DNA of 64,000 nucleotides from Actinoplanes sp. L3-i22 (GTDB taxonomy: Bacteria; Actinomycetota; Actinomycetes; Mycobacteriales; Micromonosporaceae). The position numbers were made by a program, and so were the translations under genes. Under the pieces are notes generated by a model that did not search any database, was not told where the DNA came from, and saw only the letters and a list, made by a program, of their open reading frames with translations. Where the stretch lies: contig NZ_AP024745.1 in assembly GCF_019704555.1 (NCBI RefSeq), positions 628,501-692,500 on the forward strand, in the 5' to 3' direction. Below are positions 8,552-17,380 of the stretch, one piece after another. Positions within the stretch are counted from its first letter, which is position 1. Each line of letters opens with the position of its first letter.

Positions 8552-9093
8552 GGCTGCCCTCCGGTGGCCTCGGTCAGGTTGAGGCGGGCCGCCATCGCGG
8601 TCCGCCCGCGGTGCAGCCAGGACTTCACGGTCCCCTCGGCGACGCCCTCGCGGTGGGCCACCTCGGCCACCGGCATGTCGGCCAGGTAGTGCAGGACCAG
8701 TGCCCGCCGATGGTTGTCCGGCAGCTCGGCCAGCGCCGCGATCAGTGCCACCCGGTCCGGCCCGGGCCCGTCGGCGTGCAGTTCGAGCACCGGCTGCCGG
8801 CGCAGGAAGCCGAGCGCGGTCTTCGTCCGCCGCCAGCGACTCACCGCCAGGTTCCAGGCCACCCGGCGGATCCAGGCGACCGGATCGTCGTACCGGGAGA
8901 CTTTCCGCCATCGGGCCAAGGCCCGGCAGAACGCTTCCTGTACGACGTCCTGCGCCTCCTGCCGATCCCCGAAGTAGGCGTACAACTGCACGGTCAGGTC
9001 CGCGTAGTGGGCGGCGTACACCTCGTCGAACGTCGGCGGGTCGTGATGCACGGCGCTCGGCGGCTCCGATCGGTGCTCGGCAATGACTGTCAC
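8548..9093 (-). CDS. ECF sigma factor, SigE-like
   Basis: A 181-residue extracytoplasmic-function sigma factor. Region 2 covers FDEVYAAHYADLTVQLYAYFGDRQEAQDVVQEAF and the following WRKVSRYDDPVAWIRRVAWNLAVSRWRR; region 4 covers LPDNHRRALVLHYL and VAHREGVAEGTVKSWLHRGRTAMAARL with its helix-turn-helix. Length and sequence fit the short 'SigE family' common in Streptomyces and Micromonosporaceae. A GTG start is used (weak ribosome site); upstream in-frame codons are not convincing. It is transcribed divergently from nuoC with 63 bp between starts and is coupled to the membrane protein downstream. Confidence 0.9.
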   Translation of the reverse strand: MTVIAEHRSEPPSAVHHDPPTFDEVYAAHYADLTVQLYAYFGDRQEAQDVVQEAFCRALARWRKVSRYDDPVAWIRRVAWNLAVSRWRRTKTALGFLRRQPVLELHADGPGPDRVALIAALAELPDNHRRALVLHYLADMPVAEVAHREGVAEGTVKSWLHRGRTAMAARLNLTEATGGQP

Positions 9094-9123
9094 GGCGACT
9101 ACACGCCCGTACCCGGCGGGAGG

Positions 9124-9150
9124 TTGCACTCCGATCCTGGCCCATAGGAT
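9124..9150 (+). promoter_or_regulatory. Candidate promoter of nuoCHIJKLMN
   Basis: TTGCAC (9124) and TAGGAT (9145) are 15 bp apart, slightly short, and TAGGAT ends 6 nt before the nuoC ATG. No Shine-Dalgarno is present, so a leaderless nuoC message is predicted. Confidence 0.45.
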
Positions 9151-9156
9151 GACGCC

Positions 9157-9783
9157 ATGACGCCGGAAGAGGTCGGAGAGCGACTGGTCCACCTGATGGC
9201 CACCGACGATCCCGCCCTGGGTGAGGTCACCGCCGAGGTGTCCGGTGGCGGTCCCGGCCACGCCCGCGCGGTGGTCGACGTGCCGGCCGCCCGCTGGTGG
9301 CACGCGGCCGGGATCGCGCGGGATCCGGGCGCGCTGGGCTGCGACTTCTTCGACTGGGTGTCCGCGGTGGACGAGCTCGACGGCGGGTTCGCGGTGATCG
9401 CGCACCTCTGGTCCACCCGGCGCCGGCACGGCGTGCTGCTGCGCACCCGGGTGCCGCGGGTGGATCCCGAGGTGGAGTCCCTGGTGGATCTCTATCCGGG
9501 CGCCGCGTGGCACGAGCGGGAGACGTACGAAATGTTCGGCATTGTCTTTGCTCGTCATCCCGACCTGCGGCCGCTGCTGCTGCCCCCGGAGTTCGAGGGG
9601 CACCCGCTGCGCAAGGAGTTCGTGCTGGCCGCCCGGGTGGCGAAGCCGTGGCCGGGCGCGAAGGAGCCGGGCGAGTCGGAGGCCGGCGGCCCGGCCAAGC
9701 GCGCCCCGATGCGCCCGCCCGGGGTGCCCGATCCGAACGAGTGGGGCCCGCGGGCGCGGAAGGCCGAGGGGGAGGGCAACTGA
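9157..9783 (+). CDS. nuoC: NADH-quinone oxidoreductase subunit C (NuoC-like)
   Basis: A 208-residue NuoC/30-kDa homologue. The C-terminal half has the family signature: YPGAAWHERETYEMFGI, RHPDLRPLLLP and EGHPLRKEF. NuoC is a peripheral-arm subunit that packs against NuoD and NuoB. The tail after residue 165 is a Pro/Gly/charged extension. No NuoD domain is fused to it, and nuoH follows directly with a TGATG overlap, so the usual nuoD gene is missing from this position. It is the first gene of an eight-gene overlapping operon. Confidence 0.9.
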   Translation: MTPEEVGERLVHLMATDDPALGEVTAEVSGGGPGHARAVVDVPAARWWHAAGIARDPGALGCDFFDWVSAVDELDGGFAVIAHLWSTRRRHGVLLRTRVPRVDPEVESLVDLYPGAAWHERETYEMFGIVFARHPDLRPLLLPPEFEGHPLRKEFVLAARVAKPWPGAKEPGESEAGGPAKRAPMRPPGVPDPNEWGPRARKAEGEGN

Positions 9784-10742
9784 TGCCGCTCTGGCTGGAC
9801 CTTCTGATCCGGGTGGTCGCCGTGATGGTCGCCTTCCTGGTCCTTCCGCTCGTCGTCGGCCAGGCCGAGCACAAGGTGATGGCGCACATGCAGGGCCGGG
9901 TCGGCCCGATGTACGCCGGCGCGTTCCACGGCTGGGCTCAGCTCATCGCGGACGGGGTCAAGTTCGTACAGAAGGAGGATGTGCACCCGGACGGCTCGGA
10001 CCGGACCGTCTTCCGATTGGCCCCGATTGTCGCCCTGTTCCCCTATCTGGTCGTCATCCTGACGATTCCGCTGGGCCCGAACGGCCTGGTCGCGCAGCGC
10101 CTGGACATCGGCTTGTTCCTGGTCCTGGCGGTGCTGGGCTTCGGCGTGGTCGCGGTGCTGATGTCCGCGTGGGCCTCGGCCAACAAGTACAGCCTGCTCG
10201 GCGGCCTGCGCGGCGCCGCCCAGCTGCTCGGCTACGAGCTGCCGCTGGTGCTGGCCGCGGCCAGTGTCGCGATGGCGGCCGGCACGCTGAGCCTGCCCGG
10301 CATCGTCGAGGCCTGGCGCCCGTGGTGGCTGATCTGGCAGGCCCCGGCCGGCCTGGTCTTCTTCATCGCCGGCCTGGCCGAGATCCGCCGGCCCCCGTTC
10401 GACATGCCGATCGCCGACTCCGAGCTGGTCTTCGGCTACATGACCGAGTACACCGGCCTGCGCTTCGCGTTCTTCCTGCTGGCGGAGTACGTCGGCATCG
10501 TCGTGATCGCCGCCCTGACCACGGTCCTGTTCCTGGGCGGCTGGCACGGCCCGGCCGCGGACCATCTCGGCTGGCTCTGGACGCTGCTGAAGATCGGCGC
10601 CCTGTCCTTCGTGATCATCTGGTTCCGGGTGACGTACCCGCGCCTGCGCGAGGACCAGCTCCAGCGCCTCTGCTGGCTGATCCTGGTCCCGGTCACCCTC
10701 GCCCAGCTCGTCCTCACCGTCGCGGTGAAGTCCCTTATTTGA
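9783..10742 (+). CDS. nuoH: NADH-quinone oxidoreductase subunit H (NuoH)
   Basis: A 319-residue membrane subunit with about eight helices that forms the quinone chamber and links the peripheral and membrane arms. Family landmarks: VVGQAEHKVMAHMQGRVGP (E-x-K and QxRxGP), DGVKFVQKED, the conserved loop GLAEIRRPPFDMPIADSELV (E-x-x-R-x-P-F-D) and GYMTEYTGLRFAFFLLAEY. All charged residues of the E-channel visible in these loops are present, so the protein looks competent. The start overlaps the nuoC stop. Confidence 0.95.
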   Translation: MPLWLDLLIRVVAVMVAFLVLPLVVGQAEHKVMAHMQGRVGPMYAGAFHGWAQLIADGVKFVQKEDVHPDGSDRTVFRLAPIVALFPYLVVILTIPLGPNGLVAQRLDIGLFLVLAVLGFGVVAVLMSAWASANKYSLLGGLRGAAQLLGYELPLVLAAASVAMAAGTLSLPGIVEAWRPWWLIWQAPAGLVFFIAGLAEIRRPPFDMPIADSELVFGYMTEYTGLRFAFFLLAEYVGIVVIAALTTVLFLGGWHGPAADHLGWLWTLLKIGALSFVIIWFRVTYPRLREDQLQRLCWLILVPVTLAQLVLTVAVKSLI

Positions 10743-10757
10743 GCGGGGCAAGGTCGC

Positions 10758-11381
10758 GTGAGCGCACGCGACGGGGCAGGATATGCCCTTGTGACTGATG
10801 ACGGCGAGCGCGGCATGCCCGGCAAGGGCTTGATCAATGGCCTTGCCGTCACGCTCAAGACGATGACCAGGAAAACCATCACCCAGCAGTACCCGGATGT
10901 GGAGCCCGAGCTGCCCCCACGCTCCCGCGGCGTGATCGCCCTGCTCGAGGAGAACTGCACGGTCTGCATGCTCTGCGCCCGGGAGTGCCCGGACTGGTGC
11001 ATCTACATCGACTCGCACAAGGAGGAGGTCGTCGTCCCGGGCGCCGCGCGCGCCCGCCAGCGCAACGTGCTGGACAAGTTCGACATCGACTTCTCGCTCT
11101 GCATGTACTGCGGGATCTGCATCGAGGTCTGCCCGTTCGACGCCCTGCACTGGACCCCCGAGTTCGAATACGCGGAGACCGACGTCCTGTCCCTGCTGCA
11201 CGACAAGGACCGGCTCGGCGAGTGGATGCGGACGGTTCCGCCGCCGCCGGCGCACGACGTGCTCGGCGAGCCCTCCAAGGAGGAGGCGACCGCTGCGCGC
11301 AAGGCCGCGGGCCCGGGCGCGGCAACTGCCGCAAAAACCGCAAGACCTGCTTCGGTACGGCGTGAGCAGGCCCCCGAGTGA
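10758..11381 (+). CDS. nuoI: NADH-quinone oxidoreductase subunit I (NuoI)
   Basis: A 207-residue 2[4Fe-4S] ferredoxin-type subunit carrying clusters N6a and N6b. Both motifs are intact: [12 protein letters not shown] and [12 protein letters not shown]. It passes electrons from upstream clusters towards N2 in NuoB. The C-terminal ~35 residues are Ala-rich and likely disordered. The start is chosen at GTG 10758 (AAGG 5 nt upstream, 15 nt after nuoH); ATG at 10815 would give a 188-residue protein closer to the usual size, so the N-terminus is uncertain. Confidence 0.93.
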   Translation: MSARDGAGYALVTDDGERGMPGKGLINGLAVTLKTMTRKTITQQYPDVEPELPPRSRGVIALLEENCTVCMLCARECPDWCIYIDSHKEEVVVPGAARARQRNVLDKFDIDFSLCMYCGICIEVCPFDALHWTPEFEYAETDVLSLLHDKDRLGEWMRTVPPPPAHDVLGEPSKEEATAARKAAGPGAATAAKTARPASVRREQAPE

Positions 11382-11950
11382 CCGTCGCGGACGTCCTGAT
11401 GATCGCCCTGGGCGCCGTCGCGATCGGCGCCGGAGCACTGGTCGTGACCAGCACCCACCTGGTCCGGTCCGGCCTGTATCTGGTGATCAGCCTGGGCGCG
11501 ATCGCCGGCCTGTACCTGGTCCTCGGCGCCGAGCTGGTCGCCTGGGTGCAGATCCTGGTCTACGTCGGCGCGGTCGTGGTGCTGCTGCTGTTCGCGGTGA
11601 TGCTGACCCGCGCCCCGATCGGCCCGAGCCCGGACCTGGACCGCCCGATCGGCCCGTCCGCCCTGGTCGGCGCCGGGGTCGGGCTGGGTCTGGCGGCCCT
11701 GTTCGCGGACGCGTTCCGCTGGATCGAGTACCCCCGGGGCGACCCGGGCACCGCCGAGCGGGTCGGTGCGGAGATCTTCGGGACCTGGGTCCTGCCGTTC
11801 GAGGTGCTCTCCATTCTGCTGCTGTCCGCCCTGGTCGGCGCGATCGTGCTGTCCCGCCCGGATATTGGCAGGCGTTCGGGACAACCGAACGGGCCGCCGG
11901 ACCCGACTGAGATGCAGACAGTGGAAGCAGCGGAGGAGGTGCCGTCCTGA
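11378..11950 (+). CDS. nuoJ: NADH-quinone oxidoreductase subunit J (NuoJ)
   Basis: A 190-residue subunit with five hydrophobic helices. The third helix carries [24 protein letters not shown], the conserved I-x-V-Y-x-G-A-V-x-V-L-x-L-F-x-x-M-L pattern that bends in complex I coupling. The C-terminus after residue 162 is a hydrophilic tail. GTG start within a GTGA overlap with nuoI. Confidence 0.93.
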   Translation: MTVADVLMIALGAVAIGAGALVVTSTHLVRSGLYLVISLGAIAGLYLVLGAELVAWVQILVYVGAVVVLLLFAVMLTRAPIGPSPDLDRPIGPSALVGAGVGLGLAALFADAFRWIEYPRGDPGTAERVGAEIFGTWVLPFEVLSILLLSALVGAIVLSRPDIGRRSGQPNGPPDPTEMQTVEAAEEVPS

Positions 11951-12309
11951 TGCACGTGACCATTCCGTACGTCATCGCCGCCGCCCTCTTCGGCCTGGGC
12001 GTCTACGGCGTCGTCCGCCGCCGCAACGCGATCCTGGTCCTGATGGCGGTCGAGCTGATGCTCAACGCGGTCAACCTGATCCTGGTCACCGCGGATGTCT
12101 CGCTGCGTTCGGCGCTCAAGGGCGTCCCCGGCGAGGCGTGGGCGGCGCCGAATTCGCAGGCCGGCTCGGGCGGAGTCGTCGCGCTCTTCGTGATCGTGCT
12201 GGCCGCCGCCGAGGTCGGCGTCGGCCTGGCCATCGTGTTGCAGTACTACCGGGTGCGCAAAGCCGTCGCCCTCGACGAGATCCCGCTGGCCGAGGAGGTG
12301 GCCGAGTGA
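11950..12309 (+). CDS. nuoK: NADH-quinone oxidoreductase subunit K (NuoK)
   Basis: A 119-residue, three-helix antiporter-like subunit. Helix 2 has VLMAVELMLNAVNLILV with the conserved Glu, and helix 3 has LFVIVLAAAEVGVGLAIVL with the second conserved Glu; both are needed for proton translocation in studied homologues. Starts in a TGATG overlap with nuoJ. Confidence 0.95.
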   Translation: MHVTIPYVIAAALFGLGVYGVVRRRNAILVLMAVELMLNAVNLILVTADVSLRSALKGVPGEAWAAPNSQAGSGGVVALFVIVLAAAEVGVGLAIVLQYYRVRKAVALDEIPLAEEVAE

Positions 12310-14222
12310 CGGCCGCCGGTGTGTTCGGCGCGCTCCTCCCGGCCGTACCCCTGGTGCTGGGTCTTCTCGGTCTTGCCCTTCCCCCGGGTGACGGCGGGCC
12401 GCGCCGGGTCGCCGCCGCGCTCGGCATCATCGGCGCCGCGCTCGCCCTGGCCGACGCGATCGTGCTGCTCGCGATCACCACCAGCCGCGGCGCGCCGCTC
12501 GCCGCGAGCACCCACTGGGTGCGCCTCGGCGACATCGACGTGACGCTCGGCTTCTCGGCCGGTCCCGCCGCGCTCTACGTCGCGCTGGCGGTCTGCGCGG
12601 TGGCCCTGTGCGTGCAGGTCTACTCGGTGACCTATCTGCACGACGACCCGCGCTACGCGCCGTATGCCGCTCAGGTCAGCCTGTTCACCGGCGCGATGCT
12701 GCTGGTGGTGACGTCCGGCGACCTGATCGGCCTGTTGATCGGCTGGGAGGTGATGGGCGCCTGCTCCTACCTGCTGATCGGCCACGACCGCCGGCTGCCC
12801 GAGGCGCCGGCCGCCGCGGTGAAGGCGTTCCTGGTCACCCGGGTGGGTGACGTCGGCTTCCTGCTCGGCATCGCGCTGCTGATAGTTCCGGCCGGCACGT
12901 CCCGGATCAGCGACGTCCTCGCCCACGACTATTCGACGGCCACCCTGACCGCCGCGTTGCTGCTGCTCCTGGCCGGGGTCGCGGGCAAGAGCGCGCAGTT
13001 CCCGCTGCACACCTGGCTGCCGGACGCGATGGCCGGCCCGACCCCGATCTCCGCGCTGATCCACGCCGCGACCATGGTCGCCGCCGGGGTCTACGTCGTC
13101 TTCCGGATGTTCCCGCTCTTCCAGCAGTCCCCGGCCGCGCTCGCGGTGCTCGCCGTGATGGCGTCGATCACCATCCTGCTCGGCGCGCTGTCCGCGACGG
13201 CACAGGACGACATGAAGCGCGTGCTGGCCTGGTCCACGGTCTCCCAGATCGGCTACATGACCGGCGCGCTCGCCGTCGGCTCACCCGCCGCCGCGCTGTT
13301 CCACCTGCTCACCCACGCCGCGTTCAAGGCGCTGCTGTTCCTCGCCGCGGGCGCGGTGATCCACACCGTGGGCACCAACTACCTGTCCCGGATGGGTGGG
13401 CTGCGCGAGCACATGCCGGTCACCTTCTGGTCGTTCGTGATCGGCCTCGGCGCGCTGGCCGGCGTGCCGCCGCTGGCCGGCTTCTGGTCCAAGGAGAACG
13501 TGCTGACCGCGGCCGCGCACGCGACCGACGGCGGCGAGACCGTTCCGGTCTGGGCCGCCTGGCTGGTCTGGGTCTCCGCGCTGCTCGCGGTCGGCGTGAC
13601 CGCCTGGTATGCGACCCGCCTCCTGCTGCGCGCGTTCTTCGGCCCGTCCCGCGCCTACGGGCCCGACGGCCCGGATTGGGAGATCGGCTTCGACGACGCG
13701 CGGTACCACGTGCCGGCCGTGCCGCACGACCCGCCGGGCCCGATGCGCTGGCCGATCCTGCTGCTCGCGATCCCGGCGGCGCTGCTCGGCCTGGCCGCGT
13801 TCGCCCCCGGCTTCCGGCACGCGCTGGAGCTCGAGGACCCGCATCTGAGCGCCGCGATCCTGCTGCCGTTGCTGCTGCTCGCGGCCGGCGCCGGGACAGC
13901 CTGGTGGCTCTGGTGGGCGGTGCCCGGCGTGGACCCGGTGCTCGCGCTGGGCCGGGCCCGGCCGCTGTTCGCTGCCGGCTTCCACCTGGATCATCTTCAA
14001 AGCCTGCTTGTCGTACGGCCGGTGAAGGCGCTCGCCCGGTTCGCCAAGGCCGCGGATGAACGCGTCGTCGACGGCGCTGTCGAGGGCGCCGGCACGGCCA
14101 CCCGGAGCCTCGGCGGGATGTTCGCCGACGCGCACCGGGTGGCGCTGCCCGGCGCCGCGGTCCTGGTCCTGTTCGGGGCGCTGGTCCTGGGCGTCGTCGC
14201 GTGGTTGGGAGCCCTGGCGTGA
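12306..14222 (+). CDS. nuoL: NADH-quinone oxidoreductase subunit L (NuoL)
   Basis: A 638-residue antiporter-like subunit. LIGWEVMGACSYLLIG supplies the conserved Glu of TM5; GVAGKSAQFPLHTWLPDAMAGPTPISALIHAATMVAAGVY holds the key Lys and the NuoL/M/N core; THAAFKALLFLAAGAVIH is the TM12 Lys region. The C-terminal part contains the membrane-parallel helix region expected of NuoL. GTG start in a GTGA overlap with nuoK; the reading frame is also open upstream but that extension lies inside nuoJK. Confidence 0.95.
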   Translation: MTAAGVFGALLPAVPLVLGLLGLALPPGDGGPRRVAAALGIIGAALALADAIVLLAITTSRGAPLAASTHWVRLGDIDVTLGFSAGPAALYVALAVCAVALCVQVYSVTYLHDDPRYAPYAAQVSLFTGAMLLVVTSGDLIGLLIGWEVMGACSYLLIGHDRRLPEAPAAAVKAFLVTRVGDVGFLLGIALLIVPAGTSRISDVLAHDYSTATLTAALLLLLAGVAGKSAQFPLHTWLPDAMAGPTPISALIHAATMVAAGVYVVFRMFPLFQQSPAALAVLAVMASITILLGALSATAQDDMKRVLAWSTVSQIGYMTGALAVGSPAAALFHLLTHAAFKALLFLAAGAVIHTVGTNYLSRMGGLREHMPVTFWSFVIGLGALAGVPPLAGFWSKENVLTAAAHATDGGETVPVWAAWLVWVSALLAVGVTAWYATRLLLRAFFGPSRAYGPDGPDWEIGFDDARYHVPAVPHDPPGPMRWPILLLAIPAALLGLAAFAPGFRHALELEDPHLSAAILLPLLLLAAGAGTAWWLWWAVPGVDPVLALGRARPLFAAGFHLDHLQSLLVVRPVKALARFAKAADERVVDGAVEGAGTATRSLGGMFADAHRVALPGAAVLVLFGALVLGVVAWLGALA

Positions 14223-15763
14223 CCGACTCCACCTGGACGGCCGCGTCCGTGCTGCTCGTCGCCCTGCTCGCGGTGCCCGCGCTGGGCGCCGTCGTGGTCG
14301 CGGTGCTCCCGGCCCGGCGCGACCGGCAGGCCCGGATCGTCGCCACCGGCTTCGCCGCGGTCACGTTCGCCCTCTCGATCGTCCCGTTCTTCGCCGGTGA
14401 CCGCGCCCGTGGCTGGTTCGCCTACGGCGGGCTCCGGCCCACCGTGCCGCTGCAACCCTGGGTGAACCTGGACCTGCCCTGGGTCCCCGCGCTCGGGCTG
14501 CGGTTCCACCTCGGGGTGGACGGCGTGTCGTACCCGTTGGTCGTGCTGACCGGGCTGCTCACGCTGCTGTGTTGCGCCTACACGGTGCGCAAGGTGCCGA
14601 AGGGGGGTGGCTCCGGCCGTACGCTCAGCGCCTTGCTCTTGATCCTCGAAGTCGGTGTCCTGGGCACCTTCCTGTCGCTGGACCTGATCCTGTTCTTCGT
14701 CTTCTTCGAGGTCGTCCTGCTCCCGATGTACGCGGTGATCGCCGGCTGGGGCGGCACCGAACGCCGGGCGGCCGCGCGGAAATTCGTGCTCTACACGCTG
14801 TTCGGGTCGGTCCTGCTGCTGCTCGGCGTGGTGCTGGCCGTCACGAAGGCCGGCACCGGCGACCTGATCACGCTGACCGGCGCCTCCGGGCTCACCCGGA
14901 CCACCCAGTGCGTGGTGTTCGCCCTGCTCGCGGTCGCGTTCGCGGTGAAAGCCCCGCTCTGGCCGCTGCACACCTGGCTGCCCGACGCGCACACCGAGGC
15001 GCCGACCGTCGGCTCGGTGATCCTGGCCGGCGTCCTGCTGAAGATGGGCACCTACGGCCTGATCCGGGTCGGCGTCGGCGTCGCCCCGCTCGGCGCCGCC
15101 TGGGCCGCCCCGGTCCTGGGCGTCCTGGCCGTGATCGCGATCCTCGCCGGGTCGCTGATCTGCCTGCGCCAGCGCGACCTGAAGCGGCTGATCGCCTACT
15201 CCAGCGTCGGGCACATGGGGTTCGTGCTGCTCGGCATCGCGACCCTGACGGTGACCGGCCTGCAGGCCGCGCTGCTCGGCAACGTGGCGCACGGCCTGAT
15301 CACCGGCCTGCTGTTCTTCCTGGCCGGCACGATCAAGGACCGGGCCGGCACCGGCTCGCTGGACCAGCTCAGCGGCCTGCGCGAGACCGCGCCCCGGCTG
15401 GCCGGCCTGTTCGGCTTCGCCGCGATCGCGTCCCTGGGCCTGCCCGGGCTGGCCGGCTTCTGGGGCGAGGCGTTCGCGGTCGTCGCGGCGGTCGAGCGGG
15501 GCGGCCCGCTCTGGGTGACCCTGGCCGTCCTCGCCGCCGTGGGTGGCGCCCTGACCGCGGCCTACTTCCTGCGCCTGCTGCGCCGCCTGACACACGGCCC
15601 GACCACCCCGACGGTGCACTCGCTGCGCCCGTCGATCGCCGCCGTCGAGTGGTTCGCCTGGACCCCGCTGATCCTGCTGACCCTGGCCGTCGGCGTCGTC
15701 CCGGCGCTGGTCCTGTCCGAGACCGCCCTCCCGCTGACCACTCTCCTGGGAGGCCACCCGTGA
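14219..15763 (+). CDS. nuoM: NADH-quinone oxidoreductase subunit M (NuoM)
   Basis: A 514-residue antiporter-like subunit. RFHLGVDGVSYPLVVLTGLL, FFVFFEVVLLPMYAVIAGWGG (conserved Glu), FAVKAPLWPLHTWLPDAHTEAPTVGSVILAGVLLKMGTYGLIR and AYSSVGHMGFVLLGI are the standard NuoM signatures. GTG start overlapping the nuoL stop (GTGA). Confidence 0.95.
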   Translation: MTDSTWTAASVLLVALLAVPALGAVVVAVLPARRDRQARIVATGFAAVTFALSIVPFFAGDRARGWFAYGGLRPTVPLQPWVNLDLPWVPALGLRFHLGVDGVSYPLVVLTGLLTLLCCAYTVRKVPKGGGSGRTLSALLLILEVGVLGTFLSLDLILFFVFFEVVLLPMYAVIAGWGGTERRAAARKFVLYTLFGSVLLLLGVVLAVTKAGTGDLITLTGASGLTRTTQCVVFALLAVAFAVKAPLWPLHTWLPDAHTEAPTVGSVILAGVLLKMGTYGLIRVGVGVAPLGAAWAAPVLGVLAVIAILAGSLICLRQRDLKRLIAYSSVGHMGFVLLGIATLTVTGLQAALLGNVAHGLITGLLFFLAGTIKDRAGTGSLDQLSGLRETAPRLAGLFGFAAIASLGLPGLAGFWGEAFAVVAAVERGGPLWVTLAVLAAVGGALTAAYFLRLLRRLTHGPTTPTVHSLRPSIAAVEWFAWTPLILLTLAVGVVPALVLSETALPLTTLLGGHP

Positions 15764-17214
15764 GCCAGTCGGTCGACCACTTCGCGCTGCTGCCGCTGTA
15801 CGCGGCGGCCGGCACCGCGATCCTCGCCCTCCTCGCCGACCTGTTCGTCGCCAAGCGCGCCGCGACCCTGGCGACCACCGCGCTCGGCGGCCTGGCCACG
15901 GCGGTCCTGGCCCTGGTCGTCGGCGCGGAGCCGGGCACGTTCTGCACCACCGGCGCCTGCTCCTGGGTCCCGACCTGGCCGGCCGCGGTGGTGGCCGCCC
16001 TGTTCGCCGCCCTGACCGTCGGCGTCCTGGCCCTCTCCACCCCGGCCCTGCGCCTGGGCATCGCCCCGGCCGGCGAGTTCTGCTTCCTGCTGGCCTGCTC
16101 GATGACCGGCGGCGTGGTGATCGCCTACGCCGGCGACCTGATCACCCTGATCGTCGGCCTGGAGACCCTGACCCTCCCGCTGTACGTCCTGGTCGGCCTG
16201 CGCCGCTTCGCCCCGGAGGAACGGGTCACCACCTCCGGCGCCTCGGCGTCCGTGACGTTCTTCCTGATCAGCGTCGTCTCCACGGCCGTGACCCTGCTGG
16301 GCGCCGCCCTGAACTTCGTCGCCACCGGTGCTCTCCACCTGGCCCTGCTGCACGCCGCGTCCGGCCCGTTCGCCCCGCTGGCCGGCGTCGGCGTCGCCCT
16401 GCTGGTGATCGGCCTGGCCTTCAAGGTCGCCGCGGTCCCGCTGCACGCGTGGGCCCCGGCCACCTACGACGGCGCCCCGATCCCGGTGGCGGCCTACCTC
16501 TCCACCGCCTCGAAGCTGGGCGGCGTCCTGGCCCTGGCCGCGGTCGTCTCCCGGCTGGACGCCCGCGCCGTGATGGCCGTCCTGGCCGTCCTCACGATGA
16601 CCATCGGCAACCTGGTGGCACTGCGCCAGACCCGGATGATCCGCCTCCTGGCGTGGTCCTCGATCGCCCAGGCCGGCTACATCCTGGCGGCGCTGGCCCT
16701 GGGCGCCCCGGGCGTTCCCGCCGCGCTCGCGTACGCCGTCTTCTTCATGGTCCTGGAGTTCATCGCGTTCACGGTGGTGACCGCGATGCGTCAACCCGGC
16801 GCCGACGGCGGCTCCCTGCTCGACTACCGGGGCGCGGCCCGCCGAAGCCCGTGGCTGGGCGCCGCCCTGGTCCTGTCGCTCGCCGGCCTGGCCGGTCTGC
16901 CCCCGGGCCTGGCCGGCCTGTTCGCCAAGCTCTCCGTGGTCAACACCCTGGTCCAGCACAACTGGTCCTGGCTGGCCGGCGTCGTGGTGCTGAACGCCGT
17001 GATCGCCCTGGCCTACTACGTCCGGGTCGCCGCCTCGCTCTACACCCTGCCCCCACGAATCGGCCGGAGCGTCGCCGACCCGGTCCTGCTGGACGCGGCC
17101 CTGCACCCACGCCTCCCACTGTCCCGCCCGATCGCCGCCACCCTGGCCGCCTCGGTCGCGGTCGCGGTGGTGCTGGGCTTCGCCCCCCAGCTCCTCTTCA
17201 ACGCCCTGACCTGA
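15760..17214 (+). CDS. nuoN: NADH-quinone oxidoreductase subunit N (NuoN)
   Basis: A 484-residue antiporter-like subunit ending the operon. LIVGLETLTLPLYVLVGLRR (conserved Glu), GLAFKVAAVPLHAWAPATYDGAPIPVAAYLSTASKLGG (core Lys and family motif) and LLAWSSIAQAGYILAAL are present. GTG start in a GTGA overlap with nuoM. Downstream there is 166 bp to the convergent yajQ. Confidence 0.95.
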   Translation: MSQSVDHFALLPLYAAAGTAILALLADLFVAKRAATLATTALGGLATAVLALVVGAEPGTFCTTGACSWVPTWPAAVVAALFAALTVGVLALSTPALRLGIAPAGEFCFLLACSMTGGVVIAYAGDLITLIVGLETLTLPLYVLVGLRRFAPEERVTTSGASASVTFFLISVVSTAVTLLGAALNFVATGALHLALLHAASGPFAPLAGVGVALLVIGLAFKVAAVPLHAWAPATYDGAPIPVAAYLSTASKLGGVLALAAVVSRLDARAVMAVLAVLTMTIGNLVALRQTRMIRLLAWSSIAQAGYILAALALGAPGVPAALAYAVFFMVLEFIAFTVVTAMRQPGADGGSLLDYRGAARRSPWLGAALVLSLAGLAGLPPGLAGLFAKLSVVNTLVQHNWSWLAGVVVLNAVIALAYYVRVAASLYTLPPRIGRSVADPVLLDAALHPRLPLSRPIAATLAASVAVAVVLGFAPQLLFNALT

Positions 17215-17345
17215 CCTCCCCGCGCGAAGACCCGACTCGCCGGATCACGTCGCTACGGCAACCGCCGTGGAGATCCGCATGCGTGACCGCCCGGCCTGGC
17301 AGAGCCCTCTGAGTCGACCCCGTAGCCCACGCTGGTCAGAATGCA

Positions 17346-17373
17346 TGGCCGGCCCTGATCCCAGGACCGGCCA
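17346..17373. terminator. Hairpin between nuoN and yajQ
   Basis: TGGCCGG and CCGGCCA pair perfectly around a 14-nt loop. It lies between two convergent genes and has no T-run, so terminator function is only plausible. Confidence 0.35.
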
Positions 17374-17380
17374 AACCGTG

